Source: an uncultured Campylobacter sp.
GTDB lineage: Bacteria > Campylobacterota > Campylobacteria > Campylobacterales > Campylobacteraceae
Reading direction: 5' to 3'
Length of the DNA stretch: 25,625 nucleotides
Assembly (NCBI RefSeq): GCF_905371695.1
Contig: NZ_CAJPMA010000014.1
Location: 1-25,625 of the forward strand
Shown here: piece by piece, positions 1 through 7,588 of the stretch
Layout: every line of letters starts with the position of its first letter
Position numbering within the stretch: the stretch's first letter is position 1
The notes under the pieces: generated by a model
What the model saw: the letters and a program-made list of their open reading frames with translations, nothing else
Told to the model about the DNA's origin: nothing
The model's database searches: none
Position numbers and translations under genes: made by a program

Positions 1-817
1 AAGAGAAGGTGTCGGCTCCTATGGCTGCGACGGCTAGCCAGCCTTCGTCGTTAATAGGAACTACTTTTGCAGTTACGTTTTGACCACTTGTATTTACGTA
101 CTCTACTAGGCCGTGCTTGTTAAATTTTTTAGCCGCAAACTCTTCGCCGACTTCTTTACTTGCGTTAGTGACTTTGCCTATGCTAGATTGATCGGGATGC
201 ATTAAAATTAAGCCGTCGCCCTTCATTAGAAGTACGTATCCGTAGTCGGTTTTACCCATTGCGATTATTTTTTCGTTAAGACCTTTGACGTCTACGTCGA
301 TACCGGCTACGCCTACGAATTTGCCGTTTAAATTTACCGGTACTACGAACGTAATAACCAAATCGTTCGTAGAAGTTATCCTAGGCTCTAAAAATACGGC
401 TCTATTTTCTTTAACGGCGGCTTTATACCAACCCCTGGTCCTAGGGTCGTAGTTATCCGCTACGGTCGTTCTTTTGCCGTCCGACTGAAAAAACTCGCCG
501 TTTTCTTTGGCGAAGTAGACGTATTTTACGTATGAGCTAGCCAGCTCTTTTTCTAGCAATACCTTATTCATTATCTCGTCGTTGTCGCCCGCGACTTTTT
601 CAAGTCTCGCGCCGACCTTTTTTAGCATTTCGACGTATTCGTCGAAGAATGAATTGGTAGTAATTTTAACGTCGTCTAGGATTTGATCTTGCGTTTGACC
701 GACTAGTTCGACGACCTTGCTTTCGGCGGTGTAATAGCTGACCGCAGAGATAGCGGCGAACGAAACGACTAATAGTGCGATAACTATCGCCGCGATTTTA
801 GATGTAACCGATTTCAT
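1..817 (-). CDS. Methyl-accepting chemotaxis protein, N-terminal part (cut by window edge)
   Basis: About 272 N-terminal residues are visible; the HAMP and signalling domains lie outside the window. ATG is at 815-817 with an AAGGA motif eight bases upstream. The protein starts with a cytoplasmic stub and one transmembrane helix (about residues 7-29), then a periplasmic dCache-type sensor. The sensor has the block NYDPRTRGWY (Y-x4-R-x-W-Y), as in dCache_1 chemoreceptors, followed by an ITFVVPV strand and a GVAGIDVDV strand. The Y-x-D pair that completes the amino-acid-binding signature is not present: Arg and Thr stand where Tyr and Asp are expected. The ligand is therefore open. It should be a membrane receptor feeding CheA/CheW. 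It lies downstream of the TerC gene on the same strand but has its own 78-base leader. Confidence 0.9.
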   Translation of the reverse strand, partial: MKSVTSKIAAIVIALLVVSFAAISAVSYYTAESKVVELVGQTQDQILDDVKITTNSFFDEYVEMLKKVGARLEKVAGDNDEIMNKVLLEKELASSYVKYVYFAKENGEFFQSDGKRTTVADNYDPRTRGWYKAAVKENRAVFLEPRITSTNDLVITFVVPVNLNGKFVGVAGIDVDVKGLNEKIIAMGKTDYGYVLLMKGDGLILMHPDQSSIGKVTNASKEVGEEFAAKKFNKHGLVEYVNTSGQNVTAKVVPINDEGWLAVAAIGADTFS

Positions 818-895
818 TGTCCTATTCCTTAAATTTGGTGTTGAAATTTCGCGAATTTTACGATTTATTACTTTAAAAAAGCGTTAAATCCGCAT

Positions 896-1624
896 TTACG
901 ATTTGTTTTGCGCTTGCGCCGCTTTTTTGCGGGCATAGATGTTGATTAATTCCACGCAAAGCGAAAACCCCATCGCAAAGTAAATATAGGCCTTAGGTAC
1001 GTGAAGCCCGAGTCCTTCGCCCACTAGCGCAAAGCCGATTAGTATTAAAAACGCTAGCGCCAAAATTTTAATCGTAGGATTATTATCTACGAAATTAGAG
1101 ATCGCTTTTGATGCGAACATCATCACGCCTACGGCTAAAATAACGGCTATTATCATGATATCTATATGATTTGCCATACCGACCGCGGTAATAACGCTAT
1201 CAAGCGAAAAAACTATATCAAGCACGCCGATTTCCGCGATTATTACCCAAAACCCGTGAGCCTTTGGCGCGCGCTGCTCGTGATGCTCGCCCGTTACGTT
1301 TGAATGGATTTCAAGCGTCGATTTAGCGATCAAAAATAGCCCGCCTATAAGCAACACTAAGTCGCGTCCGGTTATCGTAAAGCCCGCGACGCTAAATAAC
1401 GGCTTTGTAAGCTTCATGATCCAAAATAGCGACAACAGCAGTAAAATTCGCGTAATCATCGCAAACGCAAGCCCCGTAATACGCGCCTTATCGCGCTGAT
1501 GCGGCGGTAGTTTGCCTACTAAAATAGCGATGAAAATGATATTATCGATACCGAGTACGATTTCAAGACCGGTTAGGGTTAGCAGCGAGATCCAAGCCTC
1601 GGGAGAGGCGAGCCATTCAAACAT
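896..1624 (-). CDS. TerC-family integral membrane protein (YgdQ-like)
   Basis: 242 residues, almost entirely hydrophobic helices, the usual size for short single-domain TerC proteins such as E. coli YgdQ. Seen: an N-terminal block LEIVLGIDNIIF (acidic residues E21 and D27 inside a helix) and its internal counterpart VLDIVFSLDSVITAVG (D136, D142). These paired acidic helix motifs define the TerC fold. A His/Glu-rich loop (GEHHEQRAPKAH, about 112-123) separates the two halves. TerC relatives in other bacteria (Alx/MntP-linked TerC) export manganese and help load metal into secreted proteins; that role here is inference. ATG 1622-1624 is preceded by AAAGGA at good spacing. Its gene lies 54 bases downstream of purN on the same strand and may have its own promoter. 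Confidence 0.9.
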   Translation of the reverse strand: MFEWLASPEAWISLLTLTGLEIVLGIDNIIFIAILVGKLPPHQRDKARITGLAFAMITRILLLLSLFWIMKLTKPLFSVAGFTITGRDLVLLIGGLFLIAKSTLEIHSNVTGEHHEQRAPKAHGFWVIIAEIGVLDIVFSLDSVITAVGMANHIDIMIIAVILAVGVMMFASKAISNFVDNNPTIKILALAFLILIGFALVGEGLGLHVPKAYIYFAMGFSLCVELINIYARKKAAQAQNKS

Positions 1625-1652
1625 TTATATCCTTTTCGTAAAATTTGTGCGA

Positions 1653-1658
1653 ATAATA
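1653..1658 (-). promoter_or_regulatory. Possible -10 box for the TerC gene
   Basis: On the minus strand the 54-base gap between purN and the TerC gene contains TGTATTATT, whose TATTAT hexamer lies about 29 bases before the ATG. Campylobacter vegetative promoters rely mostly on the -10 box, so this is a plausible start point. Readthrough from the purN operon is equally possible. Confidence 0.35.
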
Positions 1659-1678
1659 CAATAAAATCTCGCGTTTTG

Positions 1679-2254
1679 TTAGCCGCATAAAATCTTAACT
1701 ATCGTCTGCGGTAAAATTTCGTGCTCTATGGCGTGAATTTTCGCCTCCCACGCCGCCTCGCTCATCCCCTCCTCGCGCTCGAACGCGCGCTGAGCGATGA
1801 TGCGCCCGCCGTCTAGCTCCTCGCTCACCCAGTGCACGCTCACTCCGCCCACTTGCATATCGCTAAGAAAGCTCTCTTTTATCGCGTGCGCGCCTTTAAA
1901 AAGCGGCAAAAGAGACGGGTGCAGGTTAATAGCGCGAATTTGGCTAGTAAAGACGGGCGTTAGAATTCTCATAAAGCCAGCTAATACGACTAAATCAATA
2001 TCGTATTTTTTTATTTCGCTAACTAGCGCGGCGTCGAAATCTTCGCGCGAGCTAAAATTTTTATTTTCGATTACGACGCTTTCAAGCCCGAATTTTCGCG
2101 CCTTTTCTATACCGCCCGCGTCCGCTTTATTAGTAAGCGTCAAAGCTACCTCTATGCGCGCGCCGTTAAAAATTTTGCCGTGCAGGCGCTGCAAAATCGC
2201 CTCTAAATTCGACCCCGATCCGCTAAAAAGTACCGCTATTTTTTTCGTAAGCAT
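1679..2254 (-). CDS. purN: Phosphoribosylglycinamide formyltransferase (GAR transformylase)
   Basis: 191 residues, typical for PurN. It transfers a formyl group from 10-formyltetrahydrofolate to glycinamide ribonucleotide, step 3 of purine synthesis, in the cytoplasm. Seen: the N-terminal nucleotide-binding loop VLFSGSGSNLEAI (8-20), the segment INLHPSLLPLFKG (109-121) with catalytic N110 and H112, and SVHWVSEELDGGRIIAQ (139-155) with catalytic D148. The ATG at 2252-2254 lies inside the last 19 bases of the upstream nnr gene and has a GAGG ribosome-binding motif, so the genes are translationally linked. It is the last gene of the run that begins with tig. Confidence 0.96.
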   Translation of the reverse strand: MLTKKIAVLFSGSGSNLEAILQRLHGKIFNGARIEVALTLTNKADAGGIEKARKFGLESVVIENKNFSSREDFDAALVSEIKKYDIDLVVLAGFMRILTPVFTSQIRAINLHPSLLPLFKGAHAIKESFLSDMQVGGVSVHWVSEELDGGRIIAQRAFEREEGMSEAAWEAKIHAIEHEILPQTIVKILCG

Positions 2255-3909
2255 TTTATGCCCTCTATGACGTCGTTTGCGCTCATAGCGTAGTTTGCGC
2301 CCTTAAATTTTCGAGCTCCTAGCGCGTGGGCCAGCGTACCGCTAATCGCGGCGTCCAGCGCCTCATAGCCCTGCGCTAAAAGTCCCGCGATAACGCCCGC
2401 TAGCGCGTCGCCGCTACCGCCTTTGGCCAAAGAGGCGTCGCCGTGCCTCATTACGTAGAGCTTGCCCGCGCGCGCGATTATCGTATTCGCGCCTTTTAGC
2501 ACGAGAACGCAAGGCACGCTTAGGCTAAATTCGCGCGCTAGCTCGAAGCGGTTTTTTTGCACGCGCTCTACGTTAAATTCGCCGAAATTCGCAAAATTTA
2601 GCAGGCTTACGAACTCTTTTGGATGCGGCGTTAGCACGGTATTTCCGTTTAATCTCGCAAGCTCTATTACGCGCGGTTCGCGCAGCATATCGGCGTCTAT
2701 TACCAGCGATTTGCCCGCTAAGATTTCAAAATTTAACCCCGCGCAAAATTTCGCTCCAAGACCCATTCCAAGCGCGCCCGCATTCATTTTTTCGCTAATT
2801 TGCGCGCATTGCATGATCTGCGCGTCGAGCCCTAAAATCTCGCGCTCGCCTACGACGCTTACTAGTCCCGCGCCTATCGCGTTTGCCGCGCGAGCCGCCG
2901 TTATCGCCGCGCCGCTCATCTCGCCGGCGATTATAAACGCGTGTCCGAAGTCGCCCTTATTTACGTTTTGCTTCGCGCGGAAGGGCAGCTTTAAATCGCT
3001 TTTTTGCAGCAAGAAATTTTTAGCCTCCTCTTCTTCGATGTGCGCTAGCGCGATGATTTGCTCGCCCGCTTCGTTTTGGGTTAAATTCGCGTCTTTGCCG
3101 ATGATCCGCGCCGGAGTTTTAAACAGGCTATTCTCGAAATTTTCCTCTTTTTTCTCGGCCGGTTTTTGGTTAAATTTTAAGCTCGCGTCGTAGTTTTGCG
3201 CGCTTACTCCGAGTTTTGCCAGGCGGATTTTACCCGTAAAATCCTTCGCCTCGTCCGAGTAAAGCGCTAGCTTTCGCGCGCCCATCGCGACGGTGACGTT
3301 TGCCGTAAAGCACGCCCCGCGCGTATTGCCGTTTTCGTCAAGCCCGCTTGGCATATCGCAAGCGATTTTATAGGCGTTTAGCTCGTTTAGCGTTTCTATT
3401 AACCTTACGTGGTTTTCGCTTAGATCGCGGTTTAGCCCCGAGCCAAAAATACCGTCGATAACGCACGCGGCGTTAAAATTTCGTAAAAATTCGCCCGCAT
3501 CCTGGCTTTGGCTAAAAATCGTCCGCCAAATTTTAGCCTTATCGCCCGCGCTTTGAAATTGTAAAATTTCGCCTCTTATAAAAGCTAAATTTTCGTCTAA
3601 ATTTAAAATCCTAACGCCGGCGCGAACGGCGATTTCAAGCTGTTTTTGGCAGAGCTTGCTTAAATTTTGCGCGCAGACTAGGCCTAGCGTTTCGTAATCG
3701 CCCGAGAGCGTTCTAAGCGCGGTTAGCGCGTCCGCGCCGTTATTTCCGCCGCCGATCGCGCCTAAAATTTTAACGCCTTTTTTAAATTTCGCGCGGATTA
3801 AATTCGCTACCGAAGCACCCGCGTTCTCCATTAAAATTTCGCTTTCTAGTCCGAAAGTCCTAGCCGCCCTGGCATCCAAAAAATTCGTATTTATAAATAA
3901 TTTTTTCAT
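2236..3909 (-). CDS. nnr: Bifunctional NAD(P)HX epimerase / ADP-dependent NAD(P)HX dehydratase
   Basis: 557 residues from ATG 3907-3909. It repairs hydrated NADH/NADPH: the N-terminal YjeF_N domain epimerises R/S-NAD(P)HX and the C-terminal ribokinase-like domain dehydrates S-NAD(P)HX using a nucleotide. Seen: MENAGASVANLI (about 27-38) and GGGNNGADAL (53-62) of the epimerase. The dehydratase shows GHAFIIAGEMSGAA, LTPHPKEF, VLVLKGANTII and KGGSGDALAG (about 496-505). The linker between domains (about 225-315) is long and Glu/Lys-rich. An in-frame TTG at 3913-3915 overlaps the comM stop, but AAGGA sits seven bases before the ATG at 3909, so the ATG is preferred. The purN start lies inside its 3' end. 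Confidence 0.94.
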   Translation of the reverse strand: MKKLFINTNFLDARAARTFGLESEILMENAGASVANLIRAKFKKGVKILGAIGGGNNGADALTALRTLSGDYETLGLVCAQNLSKLCQKQLEIAVRAGVRILNLDENLAFIRGEILQFQSAGDKAKIWRTIFSQSQDAGEFLRNFNAACVIDGIFGSGLNRDLSENHVRLIETLNELNAYKIACDMPSGLDENGNTRGACFTANVTVAMGARKLALYSDEAKDFTGKIRLAKLGVSAQNYDASLKFNQKPAEKKEENFENSLFKTPARIIGKDANLTQNEAGEQIIALAHIEEEEAKNFLLQKSDLKLPFRAKQNVNKGDFGHAFIIAGEMSGAAITAARAANAIGAGLVSVVGEREILGLDAQIMQCAQISEKMNAGALGMGLGAKFCAGLNFEILAGKSLVIDADMLREPRVIELARLNGNTVLTPHPKEFVSLLNFANFGEFNVERVQKNRFELAREFSLSVPCVLVLKGANTIIARAGKLYVMRHGDASLAKGGSGDALAGVIAGLLAQGYEALDAAISGTLAHALGARKFKGANYAMSANDVIEGIKCLRKK

Positions 3910-3911
3910 TT

Positions 3912-5420
3912 TCAAGTCCTTGCTCGGAAGCTTAAAGCCTCCAAAATGTGTGATTTTTCTATCGCCTCGCAGCCTTCTAAATCCGCGATCGTACGCGCTA
4001 GGCGGCGGATTTTATTGATGCCGCGCCGCGACAAGCCGTACCGCGAGATCGCCGCTTCTAACGTATCTCGCGCATCGTTTTTTAGCGCGCAAAATTGCGC
4101 GGTCTGAGCATCGCTTAGCTTGCCGTTTAGCTCGCTTTGTCCGCGCGCTAGTTGAGCTCTAAACGCTGCTAAAACGGCCCGCGACATTTCAGAAGAGCTC
4201 ATGCCTTTGCAGCTATCGCCGCTTTCGTCCATCTGCACGTAAAGATCGATGCGGTCAAGGATAGGCTCGGAAAGGCGCGATTTGTAATTTTTTATCTCGT
4301 TTTGGCTACATCGGCAGGTTTTATCGCGCGAGAGCAGGTTGCCGCACGGGCATGGATTTAGCGCGGCGGCGAAGATAAATTTCGTATTGTAGGTGACTTT
4401 GGAATTTACGCGCGCGATATGAATTTTGTGATCTTCTAGCGGCTCGCGCAGGCTTTCTACGACTGGTTTTGAGAAGTGTACGAATTCGTCGAAAAATAGC
4501 ACGCCGCCGTTTGCCAGCGCGATCTCGCCGATCTTAGCGACGTTAGAACCGCCGCCGAATATAGAGCTTTTGGTGCTGGTATGGTGCGGCGCGCGAAAGG
4601 CGCGGACGGCCGAAAATTCGCTATTTTGTAAATTGAGCGAGCGGTACGCGGCGGCGGATAAAATTTCGGTTAAATTTTGAGGCGGCATGACGTAAACTAG
4701 CCGCTTGGCGCACATGCTTTTGCCGCATCCGGGGCTTCCCTCAAAGATTATGTTGTGCATTCCCGCCGCGGCGATCAAGCAGGCGCGCTTGGCTCTTTTT
4801 TGTCCCAAAACGTCGGCGTAATCAAGCTCGAAATTTTCGTTGGGTATAAATTTTTGCCCCGAAATTTCAATTGCGTTTTTAAAAAGCGGGTGGGAATTTT
4901 TAAACGCACAAGAGGCGGCGAACTCTTTATCTTCAAAAAATTTTATCGCCTCTTGCAGCGAGCTTACCGCGTAAATTTCAAGATTAGGTATCATCGAGGC
5001 GCTAGCGGCAATCTCGCGCGGTACGAGTACTTTTGCCCCGCTCGTCTGCGCGCTTAAAAATAGAAGTAGGGAGAATAAACTCGTCGTATTTTTAACGCTT
5101 CCGTCAAGTCCCAGCTCGCCGAATACGAAAATTTTATCTAAATTTCGCGATTTTTGAAGCGCGATTAAAAGCGCGACGGCTAGGTCGAAGTGAGAGCCCG
5201 TCTTAGGAACGTCCGAAGGGGAGAGATTTATCGTGATTTTTTGCGCGGGAAAGCTGAAATTTAAAGCCAAAAGCGCGGCCTTTACGCGTTCGGCGCTCTC
5301 TTTTATCGAAGCGCTCGCAAGCCCTACGATACTAAATCCTGGAAGTCCGCGCGAGAAGGTCGACTCGACCTCGACGATTTTTAGTCCGTCGCCGTAAGAC
5401 GCGCATTTTAGGGACTTCAT
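3912..5420 (-). CDS. comM: YifB/ComM family Mg-chelatase-like AAA+ ATPase
   Basis: 502 residues, normal for ComM. In Vibrio the family acts as a hexameric branch-migration helicase that extends recombination of incoming single-stranded DNA during natural transformation. Seen: N-terminal ChlI-like domain with VGLASASIKESAERV and NLSPSDVPKTGSHFDLAVAL; Walker A GSPGCGKS (228-235); the sensor-like APHHTSTKSSIFGGG (278-291); Walker B GGVLFFDE (305-312); and a Cys cluster NPCPCGN...CRC. The C-terminal Mg_chelatase_C region ends RGINKIRRLARTIADLEG. Its ATG overlaps the def stop as ATGA, so translation is coupled. Campylobacters are commonly naturally competent, which fits this role. Confidence 0.95.
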   Translation of the reverse strand: MKSLKCASYGDGLKIVEVESTFSRGLPGFSIVGLASASIKESAERVKAALLALNFSFPAQKITINLSPSDVPKTGSHFDLAVALLIALQKSRNLDKIFVFGELGLDGSVKNTTSLFSLLLFLSAQTSGAKVLVPREIAASASMIPNLEIYAVSSLQEAIKFFEDKEFAASCAFKNSHPLFKNAIEISGQKFIPNENFELDYADVLGQKRAKRACLIAAAGMHNIIFEGSPGCGKSMCAKRLVYVMPPQNLTEILSAAAYRSLNLQNSEFSAVRAFRAPHHTSTKSSIFGGGSNVAKIGEIALANGGVLFFDEFVHFSKPVVESLREPLEDHKIHIARVNSKVTYNTKFIFAAALNPCPCGNLLSRDKTCRCSQNEIKNYKSRLSEPILDRIDLYVQMDESGDSCKGMSSSEMSRAVLAAFRAQLARGQSELNGKLSDAQTAQFCALKNDARDTLEAAISRYGLSRRGINKIRRLARTIADLEGCEAIEKSHILEALSFRART

Positions 5421-5947
5421 GTCTTGTCTTTTTTATCTTTTTTGGATTTTTTGCTTTTATATTCTTTGTCGAATTTTTTGCGTTTATTATAGCCGATCCG
5501 CTCGATGAAAAGGTGCCCGTCTAGATGGTCGTTTTCGTGTTGCAGCGCGATGGCTAAAAGTCCGTCCGCATCGATCTCGTGCGGCTCGCCGAAGCGGTCT
5601 TGAAATTTAAGCTTGACGCGCGCGGCTCGCTTTACTTCCTCGTAAAATCCGGGTACGCTAAGGCAGCCCTCTTGATAGACGCACTCGCCCTCTTTTAGTA
5701 AAAATTCGGGGTTTATTACCTCGATGAGGTCTGCTTTATCCTGCGCGCCTTCTTCGTTCGCCAAATTTATAATTAGCGCGCGAACGGGCGCTCCTACTTG
5801 GATCGCGGCTAGTCCGATGCCCTCCTTTGCTATCATGGTTTCATACATATTATCTAGCAGCTCGTGCAAATTTTTATCGAATTTTACGATCTCTCGCGAG
5901 CGTTGGTAGAGCTTTTTATCCGGATAGGTTAGTACTTCTAGTATCAT
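5417..5947 (-). CDS. def: Peptide deformylase with lysine-rich tail
   Basis: 176 residues from ATG 5945-5947. It removes the N-formyl group from nascent proteins at the ribosome exit. Seen: motif 1 GIGLAAIQVG (43-52), motif 2 EGCLSVPG (93-100, metal ligand C95), motif 3 QHENDHLDG (136-144, ligands H137 and H141, catalytic E138). The third motif reads HENDH rather than the commoner HEIDH. The C-terminus is a strongly basic tail (about 153-176, KKSKKDKKDKT at the end). An upstream in-frame extension of 21 codons exists, but it would overlap the preceding gene and the family starts MILxVLxYPD, so the internal ATG, 13 bases after the previous stop, is chosen. Confidence 0.96.
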   Translation of the reverse strand: MILEVLTYPDKKLYQRSREIVKFDKNLHELLDNMYETMIAKEGIGLAAIQVGAPVRALIINLANEEGAQDKADLIEVINPEFLLKEGECVYQEGCLSVPGFYEEVKRAARVKLKFQDRFGEPHEIDADGLLAIALQHENDHLDGHLFIERIGYNKRKKFDKEYKSKKSKKDKKDKT

Positions 5948-5960
5948 GCTTATCTCAAAT

Positions 5961-6986
5961 CTATCCCAAAAATACGGGCTCAGTCTCATCTTTGCGCGCA
6001 TTAAACGCATCTAGCGCGTTTGAGACGATCTGCTCTACGCTGCCTTCTTTGGGTAACATGCCGTATACTATCTGCGCGTCTAATTTAAATTCTTTACCGT
6101 CCTCGTCGTAGTGGATGTTAGCTAGCATCGCCTTAATACGATCGCAAGCCATTTTCGCGCCGTTTTCGCCCGTGTATTTCATTAGTATCGCAAAGCAGCC
6201 GTCGCCGTAATGCGCGACGACGTCGCTTCTGCGAGAGGTGTTTAAAAGCAGGTGCGAAATGCTTTTAAAGATATTGCTGCGCTCTTTTAAATTTTTGACG
6301 CTTTCTATTAGTTCGTCGCGCGTTTTTAGCATTAAAAATGCCGCCTCGTAGCCGTATCGCTTGATCGAGTCGATTTCATTTTCAAGCGCGGAGATGAAAA
6401 ATTTCTTGTTGTACACTTCATAAGTCGTGTCGTAGATCGAGCGTTCTTCGATAAGCTTAAAGACCTTGCCTATTTCTTCGTAGTTTATTTTTATGACTTC
6501 AAGATGCTTTTCTAGTAGCGCGGTGAGCTTGGTTAGATCCCCGCCGAATCCCGTTATCGTATTTTGCAGCGCCAGAAGGTTCATATTATTAGCCAGTCCG
6601 TCGCGCCTTTTTTTTACAATAGCCTTCATTACGTTTAAATTTTTATAAATCAGCGCTACGGCTTGAAGCATGCTTTTTATCTGAATGAAGCTTTGTTTGA
6701 TCTCTTTTTCGACGCGGATATTACTATCTATCGCCGCGTCGATCTCGTCTGAATAAAGGCTTAGCGTTTCGCCGACTTTTTGCCTGAAATCCTCGGGCTG
6801 CTCGTATAGCATACGCTCGAAATATATTGAGTAGTTAATCGGCAGCGTCGGGACGTTGTCGGAATTTAGCTCGTTTAGTACGTTTTGAGAGAAGTTAAAA
6901 ATCGCCGCTTGTCTGGTTTCGTCTCTCTTTGCACTATCTTGCGCCGCGCGTTTTTTGGGATCCGGCGCATTGTCTAGCTTTACCAC
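5961..6986 (-). CDS. Protein with degenerate GGDEF domain
   Basis: 341 residues starting at GTG 6984-6986, supported by AAGGA five bases upstream. Residues 25-175 are predicted mostly helical with heptad-like stretches and no membrane segment, so the protein should be cytosolic. Residues about 180-335 have the layout of a GGDEF domain: YDTTYEVYNKKFFISALENEI where active enzymes have D-x-LT-x-LxNRR-x-F. The signature loop reads HYGDGCFAIL (259-268), so GGDEF has become GDGCF. The Asp and Glu that bind metal and act in catalysis are displaced or lost, which argues against diguanylate cyclase activity; a binding or scaffold role is more likely. It sits between clpP and def in one operon. Confidence 0.82.
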   Translation of the reverse strand: MVKLDNAPDPKKRAAQDSAKRDETRQAAIFNFSQNVLNELNSDNVPTLPINYSIYFERMLYEQPEDFRQKVGETLSLYSDEIDAAIDSNIRVEKEIKQSFIQIKSMLQAVALIYKNLNVMKAIVKKRRDGLANNMNLLALQNTITGFGGDLTKLTALLEKHLEVIKINYEEIGKVFKLIEERSIYDTTYEVYNKKFFISALENEIDSIKRYGYEAAFLMLKTRDELIESVKNLKERSNIFKSISHLLLNTSRRSDVVAHYGDGCFAILMKYTGENGAKMACDRIKAMLANIHYDEDGKEFKLDAQIVYGMLPKEGSVEQIVSNALDAFNARKDETEPVFLG

Positions 6987-6997
6987 GTCCGTCCTTA

Positions 6998-7588
6998 CTA
7001 CTTAAAACTCTTATCTAAAATTTTATCTATCAGCCCGTATTCTTTCGCTTCCGCCGCGCTCATGAAAAAGTCGCGTTCGGTATCTTTTACGATTTTAGAG
7101 AGTTTTTGACCGGTGTTTTTAGCCAAAATTCCGTTTAAAATTTCTTTCATACGTAAAATTTCGCGTGCTTGGATCTCGATATCAGTCGCCTGCCCGCGAG
7201 CGCCGCCTAAGGGCTGATGGATCATTATGCGCGAGTTGGGTAGGGCATAACGCTTGCCTTCCGCGCCGCAGCTAAGCAAAAACGCTCCCATAGACGCCGC
7301 CTGACCGATACAGATCGTGCAGACGTCGGGCTTGATGTAGTTCATCGTGTCGTAAATGCTAAATCCGCTCGTTATCACACCGCCGGGACTATTTATGTAA
7401 AGGTAAATGTCTTTTTCCGGATCTTCGGCTTCTAAAAACAGCAGCTGAGCGACGATGGAGGCGGCCATACCGTCCTCGATCTCGCCGCTTAGCATTACGA
7501 TACGATCCTTTAAAAGACGCGAGTAAATATCGTAGCTTCTCTCGCCTCTACTCGTGCGCTCGACTACGACGGGGACGTAATAACTCAT
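6998..7588 (-). CDS. clpP: ATP-dependent Clp protease proteolytic subunit
   Basis: 196 residues, the standard ClpP length. It forms the tetradecameric serine protease chamber fed by ClpX or ClpA. Seen: INSPGGVITSGFSIYD (65-80), catalytic S99 in GQAASMGAFLL, H124 in RIMIHQPLGG and D173 in DTERDFFM, so the triad is intact. The N-terminal loop YYVPVVVERTSRGERSYDIYSRLL is typical. The ATG overlaps the tig stop (TAATG), so it is translationally coupled to trigger factor. Confidence 0.98.
   Translation of the reverse strand: MSYYVPVVVERTSRGERSYDIYSRLLKDRIVMLSGEIEDGMAASIVAQLLFLEAEDPEKDIYLYINSPGGVITSGFSIYDTMNYIKPDVCTICIGQAASMGAFLLSCGAEGKRYALPNSRIMIHQPLGGARGQATDIEIQAREILRMKEILNGILAKNTGQKLSKIVKDTERDFFMSAAEAKEYGLIDKILDKSFK

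Noticed and set aside
2462..3193. Long plus-strand open frame of 243 codons
   Set aside because: It is antisense to nnr, rich in Ser/Phe/Pro low-complexity sequence, and matches no family; it is a shadow of a high-quality gene.
5948..6010. Upstream extension of def by 21 codons
   Set aside because: It overlaps the end of the preceding gene and adds non-homologous residues before the family start MILEVLTYPD.
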